Origin: JADGHE01 sp035716025
Lineage (GTDB): Bacteria; Pseudomonadota; Alphaproteobacteria; Rhizobiales; Xanthobacteraceae
Reading direction: 5' to 3'
Assembly (NCBI GenBank): GCA_035716025.1
Contig: DASTKH010000028.1
Location: forward strand, 1 to 56,029
DNA: 56,029 nucleotides
The notes beneath the pieces were generated by a model. The model did not search any database. It had not been told where the DNA came from and worked only from the letters and a program-made list of their open reading frames with translations. Of the stretch, positions 41,664 through 50,675 are shown piece after piece. A program made the position numbers and the translations under genes. The first letter of the stretch is position 1, and every line of letters starts with the position of its first letter.

Positions 41664-42365
41664 TTAGGTTTCTTCCGCGGCAATCTCTCGAAGAGCTGCC
41701 GGGTTGGTGATGCTGATGGCCCCGTTTCCAACACGGAGGATCCCGGCCCGTCGCCACTGCGCCAGGCACTTGTTCACGCTCTCACGCGAAGCACCGACGA
41801 GTTCCCCGAGCTTGCGCTGGGAAAGGGCGGCGCGCCGATGTCCGGCGTCGCCCTCCGCGTGCCGCAACAAGACGTTTGCGAGACGAACGGGAACATTGAG
41901 CAGCGCGATTTCGGCGAGCTGTTGATCGGCGCTGCGGATGCGGGCGCAGAGAATTTCGACGATAGCCTGCCACGCCTGCGGCTCGCGGTTGAGCGCGGCA
42001 ATGAACTCTCGCCGTTCGATGATGGCGAGGCTGCACGGCGCGAGCGCAGTCGCATCCGCGGTGCGCGGCTGACCGTCAAGGACGGCAATCTCTCCGAAAA
42101 TGTCGCCCGGCCGCATGATCGCGAGCAGCACATCGCGACCCGCCGGCGACGCGACACTCAGCCGCACTTCGCCCTCCAGAACCGCATGGACGCTGTCGCC
42201 CGGCTCGCCCATGACGAAAATCGTCTGCCCGCGGGCGAAATCGCGGACGCGGGCGCGCGCGGCGAGGGCATCGCGTGCGGCCTCCGACAGGGCACCGAAC
42301 AACTTGCATTCGCGCAGCACCCGGCGAGTCGCGTCGCGCGACTCTCGGCTCGCGCCGGCCGTCAT
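41664..42365 (-). CDS. Crp/Fnr family transcriptional regulator
   Basis: A 233-residue regulator in its chosen form. The cNMP-binding domain has LFGALSEAARDALAARARVRDF and MRPGDIFGEIAVLDGQPRTADATAL; the C-terminal winged helix has RKLGELVGASRESVNKCLAQWRR. It lacks FNR cluster cysteines. The phosphate-binding loop FGEIAVLDGQPRTA resembles CRP, so it may sense cAMP, made for example by the cyclase nearby, but that link is inference. The start is uncertain; ATGs at 42365, 42404 and 42425 are in frame. It is divergent from a secreted-protein gene. Confidence 0.85.
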   Translation of the reverse strand: MTAGASRESRDATRRVLRECKLFGALSEAARDALAARARVRDFARGQTIFVMGEPGDSVHAVLEGEVRLSVASPAGRDVLLAIMRPGDIFGEIAVLDGQPRTADATALAPCSLAIIERREFIAALNREPQAWQAIVEILCARIRSADQQLAEIALLNVPVRLANVLLRHAEGDAGHRRAALSQRKLGELVGASRESVNKCLAQWRRAGILRVGNGAISITNPAALREIAAEET

Positions 42366-42624
42366 GCCGGAGCGCCTTGCGGATGGGCGGTATGCAGGCG
42401 GCATCGTTGTGTCCGGTCTCGGCATCGCGGGAACACGAATTTCGTCGACAAATCGTCTCAGCATAACACGGTCGCGAACGTTTCGTCTGTGCGGCGGCGA
42501 GGAAACGAATTCGCGCCGTCCGCGCAATGCCGCGGAAACGTCGTCCGTCTACATGGCGAGGCTGGGCGGCGCGCAGGCGCGAACGCCACAGCGGCCTTTG
42601 TACGGCACAAGAGGGAGAATGGAC

Positions 42625-43305
42625 ATGGACACCAGTGCGACAAAGCTCGCGGCGCTGATCGCGCTCGCGGCCAGCATCGCCACGGCGGCGGTCGCGGAGA
42701 CGCGTTCGCCCGCTTTCGGACAAAACGGGTTGCAAGCGCCCGGCGAGCCGAGCCTCGCGGAGGTGCGGCGGGCCGCGGAGCGGTTTCGTGACGTGCAGGT
42801 TGCGCTCGCGGAGGGCTATGTCCGCGATCCGATGAACGTCTGCGAGACGGCCGAGATGATGGGACGGTCCGCCGCGCTCGGGGCGATGGGCATTCACTTT
42901 TTCCGTCCTGATCTGCTCGGTATCAGCAGGCCGCCGAATCCGCGGGTTGACGGCACCGGCACGCACACCGACTTTCTGCGGCCTTCTATCCTGATCTACG
43001 AGCCGCAGGCGGACGGCTCCCTGGAACTCGTGGCGGTGGAGAATCTGGTCTTCGCGAAGGCCTGGAAGGAAGCCGGGCACGATGCGCCGCCTTCGTTTCA
43101 CGGTGTCGTGTACGACACGATGGTCGACGACCCGGCGACTCCGGTCGATGAGGCGCATATGTTCGAGCCCCATCACGACCGGCATGTCTGGGTGTTTCGT
43201 GACAATCCCAACGGTGTCTTCGCTCCGTTCAACCCGGCGGTGACCTGCCGGTACCACCGCAACGAGGGACGGGGGCACGGTGACCATGCAACCAAAGGGC
43301 ATTAG
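42625..43305 (+). CDS. Secreted protein of unknown function, His-rich
   Basis: A 226-residue protein with a signal peptide (MDTSATKLAALIALAASIAT, cleaved near AVAET). Its middle reads RRAAERFRDVQVALAEGYVR followed by MNVCETAEMMGRSAALGAMGIHFF and FLRPSILIYEP; the end is rich in His, Asp and Pro (DEAHMFEPHHDRHVWVFRDNP, CRYHRNEGRGHG). Conserved His and acidic residues suggest metal or haem binding. I recognise the type as a hypothetical family present in several proteobacteria but no function. GAGGGAGA lies seven bases before the ATG at 42625. The Crp/Fnr gene is divergent. Confidence 0.7.
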   Translation: MDTSATKLAALIALAASIATAAVAETRSPAFGQNGLQAPGEPSLAEVRRAAERFRDVQVALAEGYVRDPMNVCETAEMMGRSAALGAMGIHFFRPDLLGISRPPNPRVDGTGTHTDFLRPSILIYEPQADGSLELVAVENLVFAKAWKEAGHDAPPSFHGVVYDTMVDDPATPVDEAHMFEPHHDRHVWVFRDNPNGVFAPFNPAVTCRYHRNEGRGHGDHATKGH

Positions 43306-43699
43306 CAGGCACCTTTGCGCCGGGACGGCGTGCAAGCCCGTCGCATCGCCGACCGGGCTCGCGTGAGGATGCCGCTGCCGGCAATTGTTCCTCGACGCGG
43401 GGTCGCTCTGCGAAGCGCTTCGCCTGTTGGACGCCGGCTTGCGATGTGCAGAAGGAATCGGTCGTCCCCGGGACGGCCGCGGGCACGGCTCCGAGCGCTC
43501 GATCGACCCCCTGAGACGCCAAGTCGCCGCCCGGCCGTTCTCATTCGAGGCAAAATTGTCGCGGAACCGAGCGTTCGCGTAGAGAATGGTTTTTCCTCGT
43601 CCGGTTCTTCCTATCTATGGTCAAGCATTCTCCCCGGGGGCTTCCGTTCCGCCCTGTCGGGGCTTGCTTGTCCGGACCGAAGGGACCGAGTGCCGTCCA
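43306..43699. other. Gap before ftsH; possible ftsH promoter
   Basis: No gene is supported in this 394-base stretch. A weak promoter-like pair, TTGTCG (43556-43561) and TAGAGA (43580-43585) with an 18-base spacer, lies about 115 bases before the ftsH start. Nothing else stands out. Confidence 0.35.
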
Positions 43700-45538
43700 A
43701 TGAACAAACAGCAGCAGTGGCATGTCTGGTATTTCGTCGGGGCGTTCCTGTTGCTTCTCGTCTTCCAGAGCGTCTGGACCACCTGGAAGACTGTCGAGTC
43801 TATTCCCTACAGCGAGTTCCTGAAATTCCTCGCGCAGGGGCGCATCATCGAGGCGGTCGTTCATCAGGAGCAGATCACCGGCCGGCTGAAGGAGCCGATC
43901 AACGGCCGTGAGTATTTCGTGACCAACCGGGTCGATCCGGCCCTCGCCGATCGACTGGCCGGATCCGGAATCACCTTTACCGGCACGCCGCAGAACACGT
44001 TTCTGTCGACCATTCTCTCCTGGGTCATGCCGGTGCTGATCTTCGTGGGCATCTGGTACTTTGCGTTTCGCCGCATTGCCGAGCGGCAGGGACTGGGCGG
44101 GCTCGTCAATGTCGGCAAGTCGAAGGCGCGGGTGCTGGTCGAGCGCAATACCGGCGTCACCTTCGACGATGTCGCCGGGGTGGATGAGGCCAAGGCCGAG
44201 CTCCAGGAGCTTGTCTCCTTCCTCAGGGATCGCGACAAATACGGCCGGCTCGGCGCCCGCATTCCAAAGGGCGTTCTTCTCGTCGGCCCGCCCGGGACCG
44301 GAAAGACGCTGATCGCCAAAGCCGTCGCGGGCGAAGCCGGCGTGCCGTTCTTTTCCATCTCCGGCTCGGAATTCGTGGAGATGTTCGTCGGGGTCGGCGC
44401 AGCGCGCGTACGCGATCTGTTCGAACAGGCGCGCAAGGCGGCACCGTGTATCATCTTCATCGACGAGCTCGACGCGCTGGGCAAGGCGCGGGGGTTCGGC
44501 GCATTCGGCGGCCAGGACGAGAAGGAGCAGACGCTCAATCAGCTCCTGACGGAGCTCGACGGATTCGATCCGCGCGAGGGAATTGTGCTCCTCGCCGCGA
44601 CCAACAGGCCGGAAGTCCTGGATCCGGCGCTTCTGCGTGCCGGCCGATTCGACCGGCAGGTGGTGATCGACCGCCCGGACCGGCGCGGCCGCGAGGCCAT
44701 CCTCAAGGTGCACGTCAAACGCATTCGGCTCGGCCCGGAGGTGCGCCTCGAGGACATCGCCGGTATCACGCCCGGATTTACGGGAGCGGACCTCGCCAAT
44801 CTGGTGAACGAAGCGGCGATCGTGGCCACGCGCCGCGGCGCGGATCAGGTCGGTATGGCAGACTTCACCGCGGCGGTGGAGCGCATCGTCGCGGGCACCG
44901 AGCGCAAGGGCCGCCTTTTGCAACCGCGCGAGCGACGCCTCGTGGCCTATCACGAAATGGGTCACGCCCTTGCGGCCGCCAACATTCCCGGCGCCGATCC
45001 CGTCCACAAGGTTTCGATCATTCCGCGGTCGATCGGCGCCCTCGGCTATACGATGCAGCGGCCGACGGACGATCGCTATCTTATCACCATGCAGGAGCTC
45101 AAGGACCGCATGGTTGTTCTGCTGGCGGGGCGCGCGGCCGAAGAAGTTGTGTTCGGAGAAGTGTCGACCGGCGCCGCCGATGACCTCGCAAAGGTCACCG
45201 ACATCGCCCGCCAGGTCGTTGCCCGCTTCGGCATGACGCAGGCGCTCGGGCAGGCGGTGCTCGAGCGCAAGACGCAGGCCTATCTCGGCGATCAGATGAT
45301 CGGCGTGCGCGACAAGGATTATTCGGAAGAGACGGCGCGGGAAATCGACCTTGCCGTGCGTGATCTGATCGACGAGGCCTATGCGCGGGCAAAGACGCTG
45401 CTCGTCGAACACCGTTCCATACTGGACGAAGGCGCAAAGCTCCTGCTCGCGAAGGAGACCATCACGCCGGAGGACTTCCCTGCGCTCCTCGGGCGCAAGA
45501 AGGCCGAGGTGGACGCGCCGCTTGCGGAACCCGCATAA
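43700..45538 (+). CDS. ftsH: ATP-dependent zinc metalloprotease FtsH (second-type copy)
   Basis: A 612-residue FtsH. Membrane helices lie at about 8-25 and 104-124 with a periplasmic loop between. The AAA domain has Walker A GPPGTGKT (196-203), Walker B IFIDELD (252-258) and SRH with RPEVLDPALLRAGRFDRQ; the zinc site is HEMGH (418-422). It degrades membrane and short-lived proteins. It differs from the housekeeping FtsH in having a shorter C terminus and a KARGFGAFGGQDEKEQ loop, and it is not beside tilS or folP. Several alphaproteobacteria carry such an additional copy. The ATG at 43700 starts the first helix. Confidence 0.92.
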   Translation: MNKQQQWHVWYFVGAFLLLLVFQSVWTTWKTVESIPYSEFLKFLAQGRIIEAVVHQEQITGRLKEPINGREYFVTNRVDPALADRLAGSGITFTGTPQNTFLSTILSWVMPVLIFVGIWYFAFRRIAERQGLGGLVNVGKSKARVLVERNTGVTFDDVAGVDEAKAELQELVSFLRDRDKYGRLGARIPKGVLLVGPPGTGKTLIAKAVAGEAGVPFFSISGSEFVEMFVGVGAARVRDLFEQARKAAPCIIFIDELDALGKARGFGAFGGQDEKEQTLNQLLTELDGFDPREGIVLLAATNRPEVLDPALLRAGRFDRQVVIDRPDRRGREAILKVHVKRIRLGPEVRLEDIAGITPGFTGADLANLVNEAAIVATRRGADQVGMADFTAAVERIVAGTERKGRLLQPRERRLVAYHEMGHALAAANIPGADPVHKVSIIPRSIGALGYTMQRPTDDRYLITMQELKDRMVVLLAGRAAEEVVFGEVSTGAADDLAKVTDIARQVVARFGMTQALGQAVLERKTQAYLGDQMIGVRDKDYSEETAREIDLAVRDLIDEAYARAKTLLVEHRSILDEGAKLLLAKETITPEDFPALLGRKKAEVDAPLAEPA

Positions 45539-45699
45539 GCGCCGGATCTCGGCGCTTCGCGCCAGCCGATGCGCCGTGTTGATCGGTTCCGAGTGCCGCG
45601 GTGGGCGGCGGCTTTGCGCATTGCGCCAAGGCCCGTGGCCGTTCGCAGGGCGGCCTGCTATGGTGGCCCCGTCCCCCTCTCTCGGAGAACCCTCCCGTC

Positions 45700-46890
45700 A
45701 TGACCGTTCGCGCCGGCCGCGAATTTCTTGCCATCCCCGGACCCACCAACGTGCCGGACGCGGTGCTCGCCGCCATGCAGCGGCCTGCGGTCGACATCTA
45801 TGCCGGCCCGATGGTCGCCCTCACCGATACGCTGCTGGCCGACCTCTCGCGGATCTTCGGCACCGCGGGGCGCTCTTATATCTACATTTCCAACGGCCAC
45901 GGCGCGTGGGAGGCGGCGCTCACCAACGTCCTTTCCCGCGGCGACAAAGTGTTGGTGCTGGAGAGCGGGCGATTCGCGCTCGGCTGGGGCGAGGCGGCAA
46001 GGATGCTCGGCGCGGAGGTCGAGGTCTTGCCCGGCGATTTCACGCGCGCGGTGCGGCCCGAAGCCGTCGAGGCTCGCCTCAAGGCCGACCGAAAGGGAGA
46101 GATCAAAGCGCTGCTCGTCGCGCAGGTCGATACCGCCTCCGGCGTCGTCAACGACATTCCGGCGATTGCGGCGGCAAGGCGGGCGGCCGGCCACGAGGCG
46201 CTGCTGATGGTCGATGCGGTGGCCTCCCTCGGCTGCATGCCGTTCGAGATGGACGCCTGGGGCATCGACGTCGCGATGTCGGGCTCGCAGAAAGGCCTCA
46301 TGACGCCGCCTGGCCTGGGATTCGTGGCCGCGGGCTCGCGGGCGCGCGAAGCGCACAGGCGTGCCGGTATGCGCACGCCTTATTGGGACTGGACCGCCCG
46401 CGAGGGCGAAATCCACTACCAGAAATATGCCGGAACGCCGCCGGAACATCTCCTGTTTGCCCTGCGTGCGGCGCTCGACATGCTGTTTGCGGAAGGCCTC
46501 GAGAATGTCTTCCGCCGCCACAGATTGCTCGCCGAAGCAACGCGCCGCGCGGTCGCCCGCTGGGCGGAGGGACAGGCGCTCGCCTTCAACATCGCCGAAC
46601 CCGCCGAGCGTTCGGATACGGTGACGACGGTCTGCGTCAGGGGTGACGGCGCGGCGCAACGCCTTGCGGATTTCTGCAACAACCGCTGCGGCGTCGTGCT
46701 GGGCATCGGCCTCGGTCCGCTCGCGGGAAAAGCCTTCCGCATCGCCCATATGGGACACGTCAATGCGCCGATGATCCTCGGCACGCTCGGGGTGGTGGAG
46801 CTGGCGCTTCACGCCCTCGGCATTCCGCATGGGGCGGGCGGGCTTCAGGCCGCGGCCGATTTTCTTGGCGAGGCCCTGCGCACCGCTTGA
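45700..46890 (+). CDS. Serine/alanine-glyoxylate aminotransferase-type class V PLP enzyme
   Basis: A 396-residue fold-type I, class V aminotransferase. FLAIPGPTNVPDAVLAAMQRP, FGTAGRSYIYISNGHGAWEAALTN, and the PLP lysine Lys198 in GSQKGLMTPPG are visible; LLMVDAVASLGCMPFEMDAW carries the cofactor Asp. The family moves amino groups from alanine, serine or aspartate to glyoxylate. The exact substrate is not clear. The ATG at 45700 is followed by MTVRAGREF; the frame extends upstream without coding character. It follows ftsH by 161 bases. Confidence 0.87.
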   Translation: MTVRAGREFLAIPGPTNVPDAVLAAMQRPAVDIYAGPMVALTDTLLADLSRIFGTAGRSYIYISNGHGAWEAALTNVLSRGDKVLVLESGRFALGWGEAARMLGAEVEVLPGDFTRAVRPEAVEARLKADRKGEIKALLVAQVDTASGVVNDIPAIAAARRAAGHEALLMVDAVASLGCMPFEMDAWGIDVAMSGSQKGLMTPPGLGFVAAGSRAREAHRRAGMRTPYWDWTAREGEIHYQKYAGTPPEHLLFALRAALDMLFAEGLENVFRRHRLLAEATRRAVARWAEGQALAFNIAEPAERSDTVTTVCVRGDGAAQRLADFCNNRCGVVLGIGLGPLAGKAFRIAHMGHVNAPMILGTLGVVELALHALGIPHGAGGLQAAADFLGEALRTA

Positions 46891-46981
46891 ACGGGCGCAA
46901 GAGTTCATCTGCGGCCGCGCGCCGCTTGTACGCCGCCGCAGGTGCGATAGCCTCGGCCGCAGCGGCGTTGAGGGGTACACC

Positions 46982-47272
46982 ATGTCGATACTGAAGAAGC
47001 TGTTCGGGATCGGAACGACGAAATCGGGGCCCGGGGCGGCCGTCGAGGGCGCGCCCGTCGAATACCGAGGCTTTACGATTCGGCCGGCGCCCTATCTTGA
47101 GGGTGGACAGTATCAGACGGCCGGAACGATCACGAAGGCGATCGGCGGGATCGTGAAGGAACATCGCTTCATTCGTGCCGACCGCTATCCGTCGCTCGAC
47201 GTGGCGACCGAGTTCAGCCTCACCAAGGCGCGCCAGATTATCGACGAACAGGGCGAGCGGATTTTCGATTAG
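46982..47272 (+). CDS. HlyU-like protein
   Basis: A 96-residue protein starting MSILKKLFGIGTTKSG. The body contains EYRGFTIRPAPYLEGGQYQTAGTITK and HRFIRADRYPSLDVATEFSLTKARQIIDE, the HlyU-like pattern. Proteobacterial members of this group are small proteins of unclear role, named for resemblance to Vibrio HlyU. Its stop overlaps the stop of the convergent helicase gene by four bases (47269-47272). Confidence 0.75.
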   Translation: MSILKKLFGIGTTKSGPGAAVEGAPVEYRGFTIRPAPYLEGGQYQTAGTITKAIGGIVKEHRFIRADRYPSLDVATEFSLTKARQIIDEQGERIFD

Positions 47273-48384
47273 ACCACGAGGGTAAGGCGCTTCGCAGCAC
47301 GGGTGATGCCCGTGTAGAGCCATCGCGCGCGCGAGTCCGGAAAGGCGAAGCTCTCGTCGAACATCACGACGTCGTCCCATTGCGAACCCTGCGCTTTGTG
47401 CACGGTCAGAACATAGCCGTAGTCGAATTCGTCGTAGCGCCGGCGCTGCGGCCATGAGAGCTCGTCGATCGAGCCGGTGAAGCATTCCGGCCGTACGGCG
47501 ACACGTAGCGGTTTCTCGGCCCGCGTATCGGCATCGTCCCGGTCGAGCCGCAGGGACAGAATGCCGTTCTTGCGGGCCCGCCGCTCGCGGACGCTCCAGA
47601 GCCCGCCGTTGAGCAGACCCTTGCGGCGGTTGTTGCGCAGGCATACGAGCTTGTCTCCGGGCAGCGGAAGCGGGTCCGTGAGGCCGCGCCGCTCCCGAAT
47701 CCGCAGATTGTAAGCGCGGCGCGTGGCGTTCCGCCCGACGAGAATCTGGTCGGCGTCCATGACTCGCTTTGGATCGAGGTCCGTGCGGCGGACGACCTCC
47801 GACTCCCCGTAGCGGCCGGGCTGCGGCCGTTCCCCTTCGCGGACCAGCATCGAAAGACGCACGATCGGGTCGTCCTGAGCCTGCCGGTGCACTTCGGTCA
47901 GCATGGCGTCGGGCGGATGCTCGGTGAAGAAGCCGCCGCCCTGGACCGGCGGAAGCTGGGCCGGATCGCCGAGCACCAGGAGAGGCACGCCGAACGACAT
48001 CAGGTCGCGGCCAAGCTCCTCGTCCACCATCGAACACTCGTCGATGATCACCAGCGCCGCGCGCTGGACGGGCGCATCGTCCCAGAGTTCGAAAGTCGGG
48101 GTTTCGTCCTCGCTGTCGCGCGCACGGTAGATCAGGCTGTGAATGGTCGAGGCGCCCCGGCAGCCCTTGGCCCGCATGACGAGCGCCGCCTTGCCGGTGA
48201 AGGCGGCAAACCGCACCTCGCCGTCTACCCCTTCGGCGATGTGGCGGGCGAGCGTGGTCTTGCCGGTGCCGGCATAGCCGAACAGGCGAAAGACCTGCGG
48301 CACGCCCGCGCGGCCGGGCTTGGATTTCAGCCACTGGGCGACGGCGCGGAGGGCAGCATTCTGATGCGGCGTAAAGGTCGGCAT
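47269..48384 (-). CDS. RecD/Dda-like superfamily 1B DNA helicase
   Basis: A 371-residue helicase. Walker A is FGYAGTGKTTLA (34-45), Walker B LVIIDECSMVDEEL (about 110-123), motif III LLVLGDPAQLPPVQGGGFF, and the C-terminal UvrD-like motif DYGYVLTVHKAQGSQWDDVVM and LYTGITRAAKRLTLV. It resembles phage Dda and is much shorter than RecD. It probably unwinds DNA 5' to 3'; phage-like helicases of this size occur on chromosomes without phage context. No adjacent nuclease genes are seen. The stop overlaps that of the HlyU-like gene. Confidence 0.88.
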   Translation of the reverse strand: MPTFTPHQNAALRAVAQWLKSKPGRAGVPQVFRLFGYAGTGKTTLARHIAEGVDGEVRFAAFTGKAALVMRAKGCRGASTIHSLIYRARDSEDETPTFELWDDAPVQRAALVIIDECSMVDEELGRDLMSFGVPLLVLGDPAQLPPVQGGGFFTEHPPDAMLTEVHRQAQDDPIVRLSMLVREGERPQPGRYGESEVVRRTDLDPKRVMDADQILVGRNATRRAYNLRIRERRGLTDPLPLPGDKLVCLRNNRRKGLLNGGLWSVRERRARKNGILSLRLDRDDADTRAEKPLRVAVRPECFTGSIDELSWPQRRRYDEFDYGYVLTVHKAQGSQWDDVVMFDESFAFPDSRARWLYTGITRAAKRLTLVV

Positions 48385-48477
48385 GCGCGCAGGTTAGCGG
48401 CAACGGGGCTTGCGCGCGATGCGCGGATCGCGCTCCCTTTCGGCCCTTGGCCGAATCGGCATGATCGGGAGTCCTTC

Positions 48478-48882
48478 ATGGCAGGAAAGAGCGACAGCAC
48501 CGACGGCATCCCCCGTGGGGCGTTGACCATCCGCACCATCGCGATGCCGGCCGACACCAACGCCAACGGCGACATTTTCGGCGGCTGGGTGGTGTCTCGC
48601 ATGGACCAGGCGGGCGGGATCGCCGCGGTCGAGCGCTCCCGCGGGCGGGCGGTGACGATCGCGATCGAAGCCATGACCTTCATCCGCCCAATGCGCGTCG
48701 GCGACGTCCTCGAAGTCTACACCGAGCTCGAGCGCGTGGGGGTCACCTCGATGCGCTTCCATGTCGAGGCGTGGGCCCGGCGCTTCAAGACGCATTTGCG
48801 CGAGAAGGTGACCGACGGAACCTTCACCTTCGTGGCGATCGGCGACGACGGCCGGCCTCGGCCCATCCCGCCAGAGAGTTGA
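48478..48882 (+). CDS. YciA-like acyl-CoA thioesterase
   Basis: A 134-residue hotdog-fold enzyme. IRTIAMPADTNANGDIFGGWVVSRMDQAGG carries the catalytic Asn/Asp region, and MTFIRPMRVGDVLEVYTELERVGVTSM in outline is typical of YciA/acyl-CoA thioesterase. It hydrolyses medium- to long-chain or methyl-branched acyl-CoAs. The C-terminal FTFVAIGDDGRPRPIP is complete. A GATCGGGAG ribosome site precedes the ATG. It is divergent from the helicase gene by 93 bases. Confidence 0.9.
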   Translation: MAGKSDSTDGIPRGALTIRTIAMPADTNANGDIFGGWVVSRMDQAGGIAAVERSRGRAVTIAIEAMTFIRPMRVGDVLEVYTELERVGVTSMRFHVEAWARRFKTHLREKVTDGTFTFVAIGDDGRPRPIPPES

Positions 48883-48923
48883 GCGGCCCCGTGAGCTGCC
48901 TGAGCGCGGAAACGGCGCAACGC

Positions 48924-49757
48924 TCAGCGCCAGCGCAGCAGCCGGCGTTCGAGCCGCGACAGGACCGTGCCGATGAGGAGCCCGAGCACGGAGAGAAGCG
49001 TGACCCCGGCCATGAGCTGGTCCGTGCGCATCATGTTGCCGGCCGCGAGAATGAAGGCCCCGATCCCGAATTCGGCACCGATCATCTCCGCCGACACCAG
49101 CAGGATAAGCGCGATCGAAGCGGTGACCCGAAAACCCGCGAGAATGCTGGGCAGAGCGCCGGGAAGTACCACTTTGGAGATGACGTCGCGCGCGCAGAGC
49201 CCGAAGCTCTGCGCCATCCGGATGAGGTTTCGGGGCACGGCGTCGACCCCGCTATAGGCCGCGATGGCCGTCGGGAAGAAGACCCCGAGCGCGATCGTGG
49301 CGATCTTCGCGGCTTCCCCGATGCCGAGCCACAGGATGAGGAGCGGCAGCAGCGCGATTTTCGGGATCGGGAACAACGCCGAGACGAACGGCAGCCCCAC
49401 CGCGCGCGCCAGCGACCAGATGCCGATGGCAAGCCCGGCGGCGAGACCCGCAAGCGTTCCCAGCGTCCATCCGGCCGCGATCCGCACGAGCGACAGGCCG
49501 ACGTGCTGCCAGAGCAGGCCGCTCGTCGCCAGATTCCACAGGGCCGCCGCGATGTCCGTCGGGGCCGGGAGGAACAGGCGACTCACCACGTCGGCGCGGA
49601 CCGCCGCTTCCCAGATCAGGAGTGCGGCGGCAAAAAAACCGAGCGAAGCACCGCGCCATCGGGCGGCAACGAACCCACCGCCGCGGAACGGCACGACACG
49701 CGCGCCGCCTTCCGAAAAGGCCGGCTCCGCCGGCGTGTCGCGCGGCGCTTCAAGCAT
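48924..49757 (-). CDS. ABC transporter permease (SsuC/TauC-type)
   Basis: A 277-residue BPD_transp_1 permease. N-terminal 35 residues are polar; about six helices follow, with the coupling loop LIRMAQSFGLCARDVISKVVLPGALPSILAG. It belongs to the nitrate/sulfonate/taurine group but is distinct from the two permeases at 15-17 kb. It starts eight bases inside the end of the upstream ATPase gene (49757 versus 49750), so they are translationally coupled. No binding protein gene lies in this cluster. Confidence 0.88.
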   Translation of the reverse strand: MLEAPRDTPAEPAFSEGGARVVPFRGGGFVAARWRGASLGFFAAALLIWEAAVRADVVSRLFLPAPTDIAAALWNLATSGLLWQHVGLSLVRIAAGWTLGTLAGLAAGLAIGIWSLARAVGLPFVSALFPIPKIALLPLLILWLGIGEAAKIATIALGVFFPTAIAAYSGVDAVPRNLIRMAQSFGLCARDVISKVVLPGALPSILAGFRVTASIALILLVSAEMIGAEFGIGAFILAAGNMMRTDQLMAGVTLLSVLGLLIGTVLSRLERRLLRWR

Positions 49758-50538
49758 CGGCTGCCTCGCCGGCGAGCATTTCGCGCTCGGCGATCTGTGC
49801 TTCGGTCTTGATGAGCCCCCACAATTCCTCGTGCAGCTTCGCGAGCGTCGCCTGCGCCTCGGGCGCGGCGCGGTCGGCCTGCGGCAGCGGCACCGAAACG
49901 ATCTCGCGCACCCGCCCGGGCCTGCGCGACAGAACCACGATCCGATCGGCGAGCCGCAAAGCTTCCGCGAGATTGTGCGTCACATAAACGACCGTAAGCC
50001 GCTGCCGCAGCCAGAGGGAAAGGAAATCCTCCATCAGCAATTCGCGCGTCTGCGCATCGAGGGCGGAGAGCGGCTCGTCCATCAAGAGCACGGCGGGGTT
50101 TGCCACAAGCGCCCGGGCGATCCCGACCCTCTGCCGCATGCCGCCGGAGAGCTGCTTGGGGAAGGCGGCGCGGAACTCGGAGAGGCCCATCCGCGTCAGC
50201 GCCTCCTCGATGCGGCGCGCGCTCTCCGAAGCGGGCAGACCATGATGTTCGAGAGCGAGCGCGACATTGCCTTCCACGCTGCGCCAGGGCAGCAGGGCAA
50301 AATCCTGGAACACATAGGTGAACGGGTTGAGCGATCCCGCCGGGATGGGACCGCGCATCAGCACGCGGCCCTGCGTGGGCTGCAGGATCCCGCCCATGAT
50401 GCCGAGCAAAGTGGACTTGCCGCAGCCCGAAGGTCCGATCAGCGCGAGAATCTCGCCTTCATGCACCGTGAAATCGATGCCGTCGAGCGCCGAAACCGCG
50501 CCGTAGGCATGACCCACATTCTGTACGATCAGCTCCAT
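49750..50538 (-). CDS. ABC transporter ATPase (SsuB/TauB-type)
   Basis: A 262-residue ABC ATPase starting MELIVQNVGHAYG at 50538. Walker A is GPSGCGKST (35-43), signature QLSGGMRQRV, Walker B VLLMDEPLSALDAQT, H-loop VTHNLAEAL. It is the partner of the permease encoded downstream. An in-frame extension to 50679 is not supported. The substrate-binding partner is missing from the window; it may be elsewhere on the chromosome. Confidence 0.9.
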   Translation of the reverse strand: MELIVQNVGHAYGAVSALDGIDFTVHEGEILALIGPSGCGKSTLLGIMGGILQPTQGRVLMRGPIPAGSLNPFTYVFQDFALLPWRSVEGNVALALEHHGLPASESARRIEEALTRMGLSEFRAAFPKQLSGGMRQRVGIARALVANPAVLLMDEPLSALDAQTRELLMEDFLSLWLRQRLTVVYVTHNLAEALRLADRIVVLSRRPGRVREIVSVPLPQADRAAPEAQATLAKLHEELWGLIKTEAQIAEREMLAGEAADA

Positions 50539-50675
50539 GGCACGGTGTCGCTCTTTCGATCGCGGTGGGCGACCGGCCGACTCCGGTTCGCCGTCGCGAA
50601 AGCCGGCATCCCCATATCCTTCGCTTCCGCTTGCGCGAAAATGCGCGGCGCGGGAGGCGCCGCCGCCGCGGCGCG

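Noticed and set aside
43541..45412. 623-codon minus-strand open frame opposite ftsH.
   Set aside because: Mirror of the third codon position pattern of ftsH; no motif.
47269..48384. The RecD/Dda-like helicase as part of a phage-defence system.
   Set aside because: No nuclease, ATPase partner or other defence gene adjoins it; its neighbours are a HlyU-like protein and a thioesterase.
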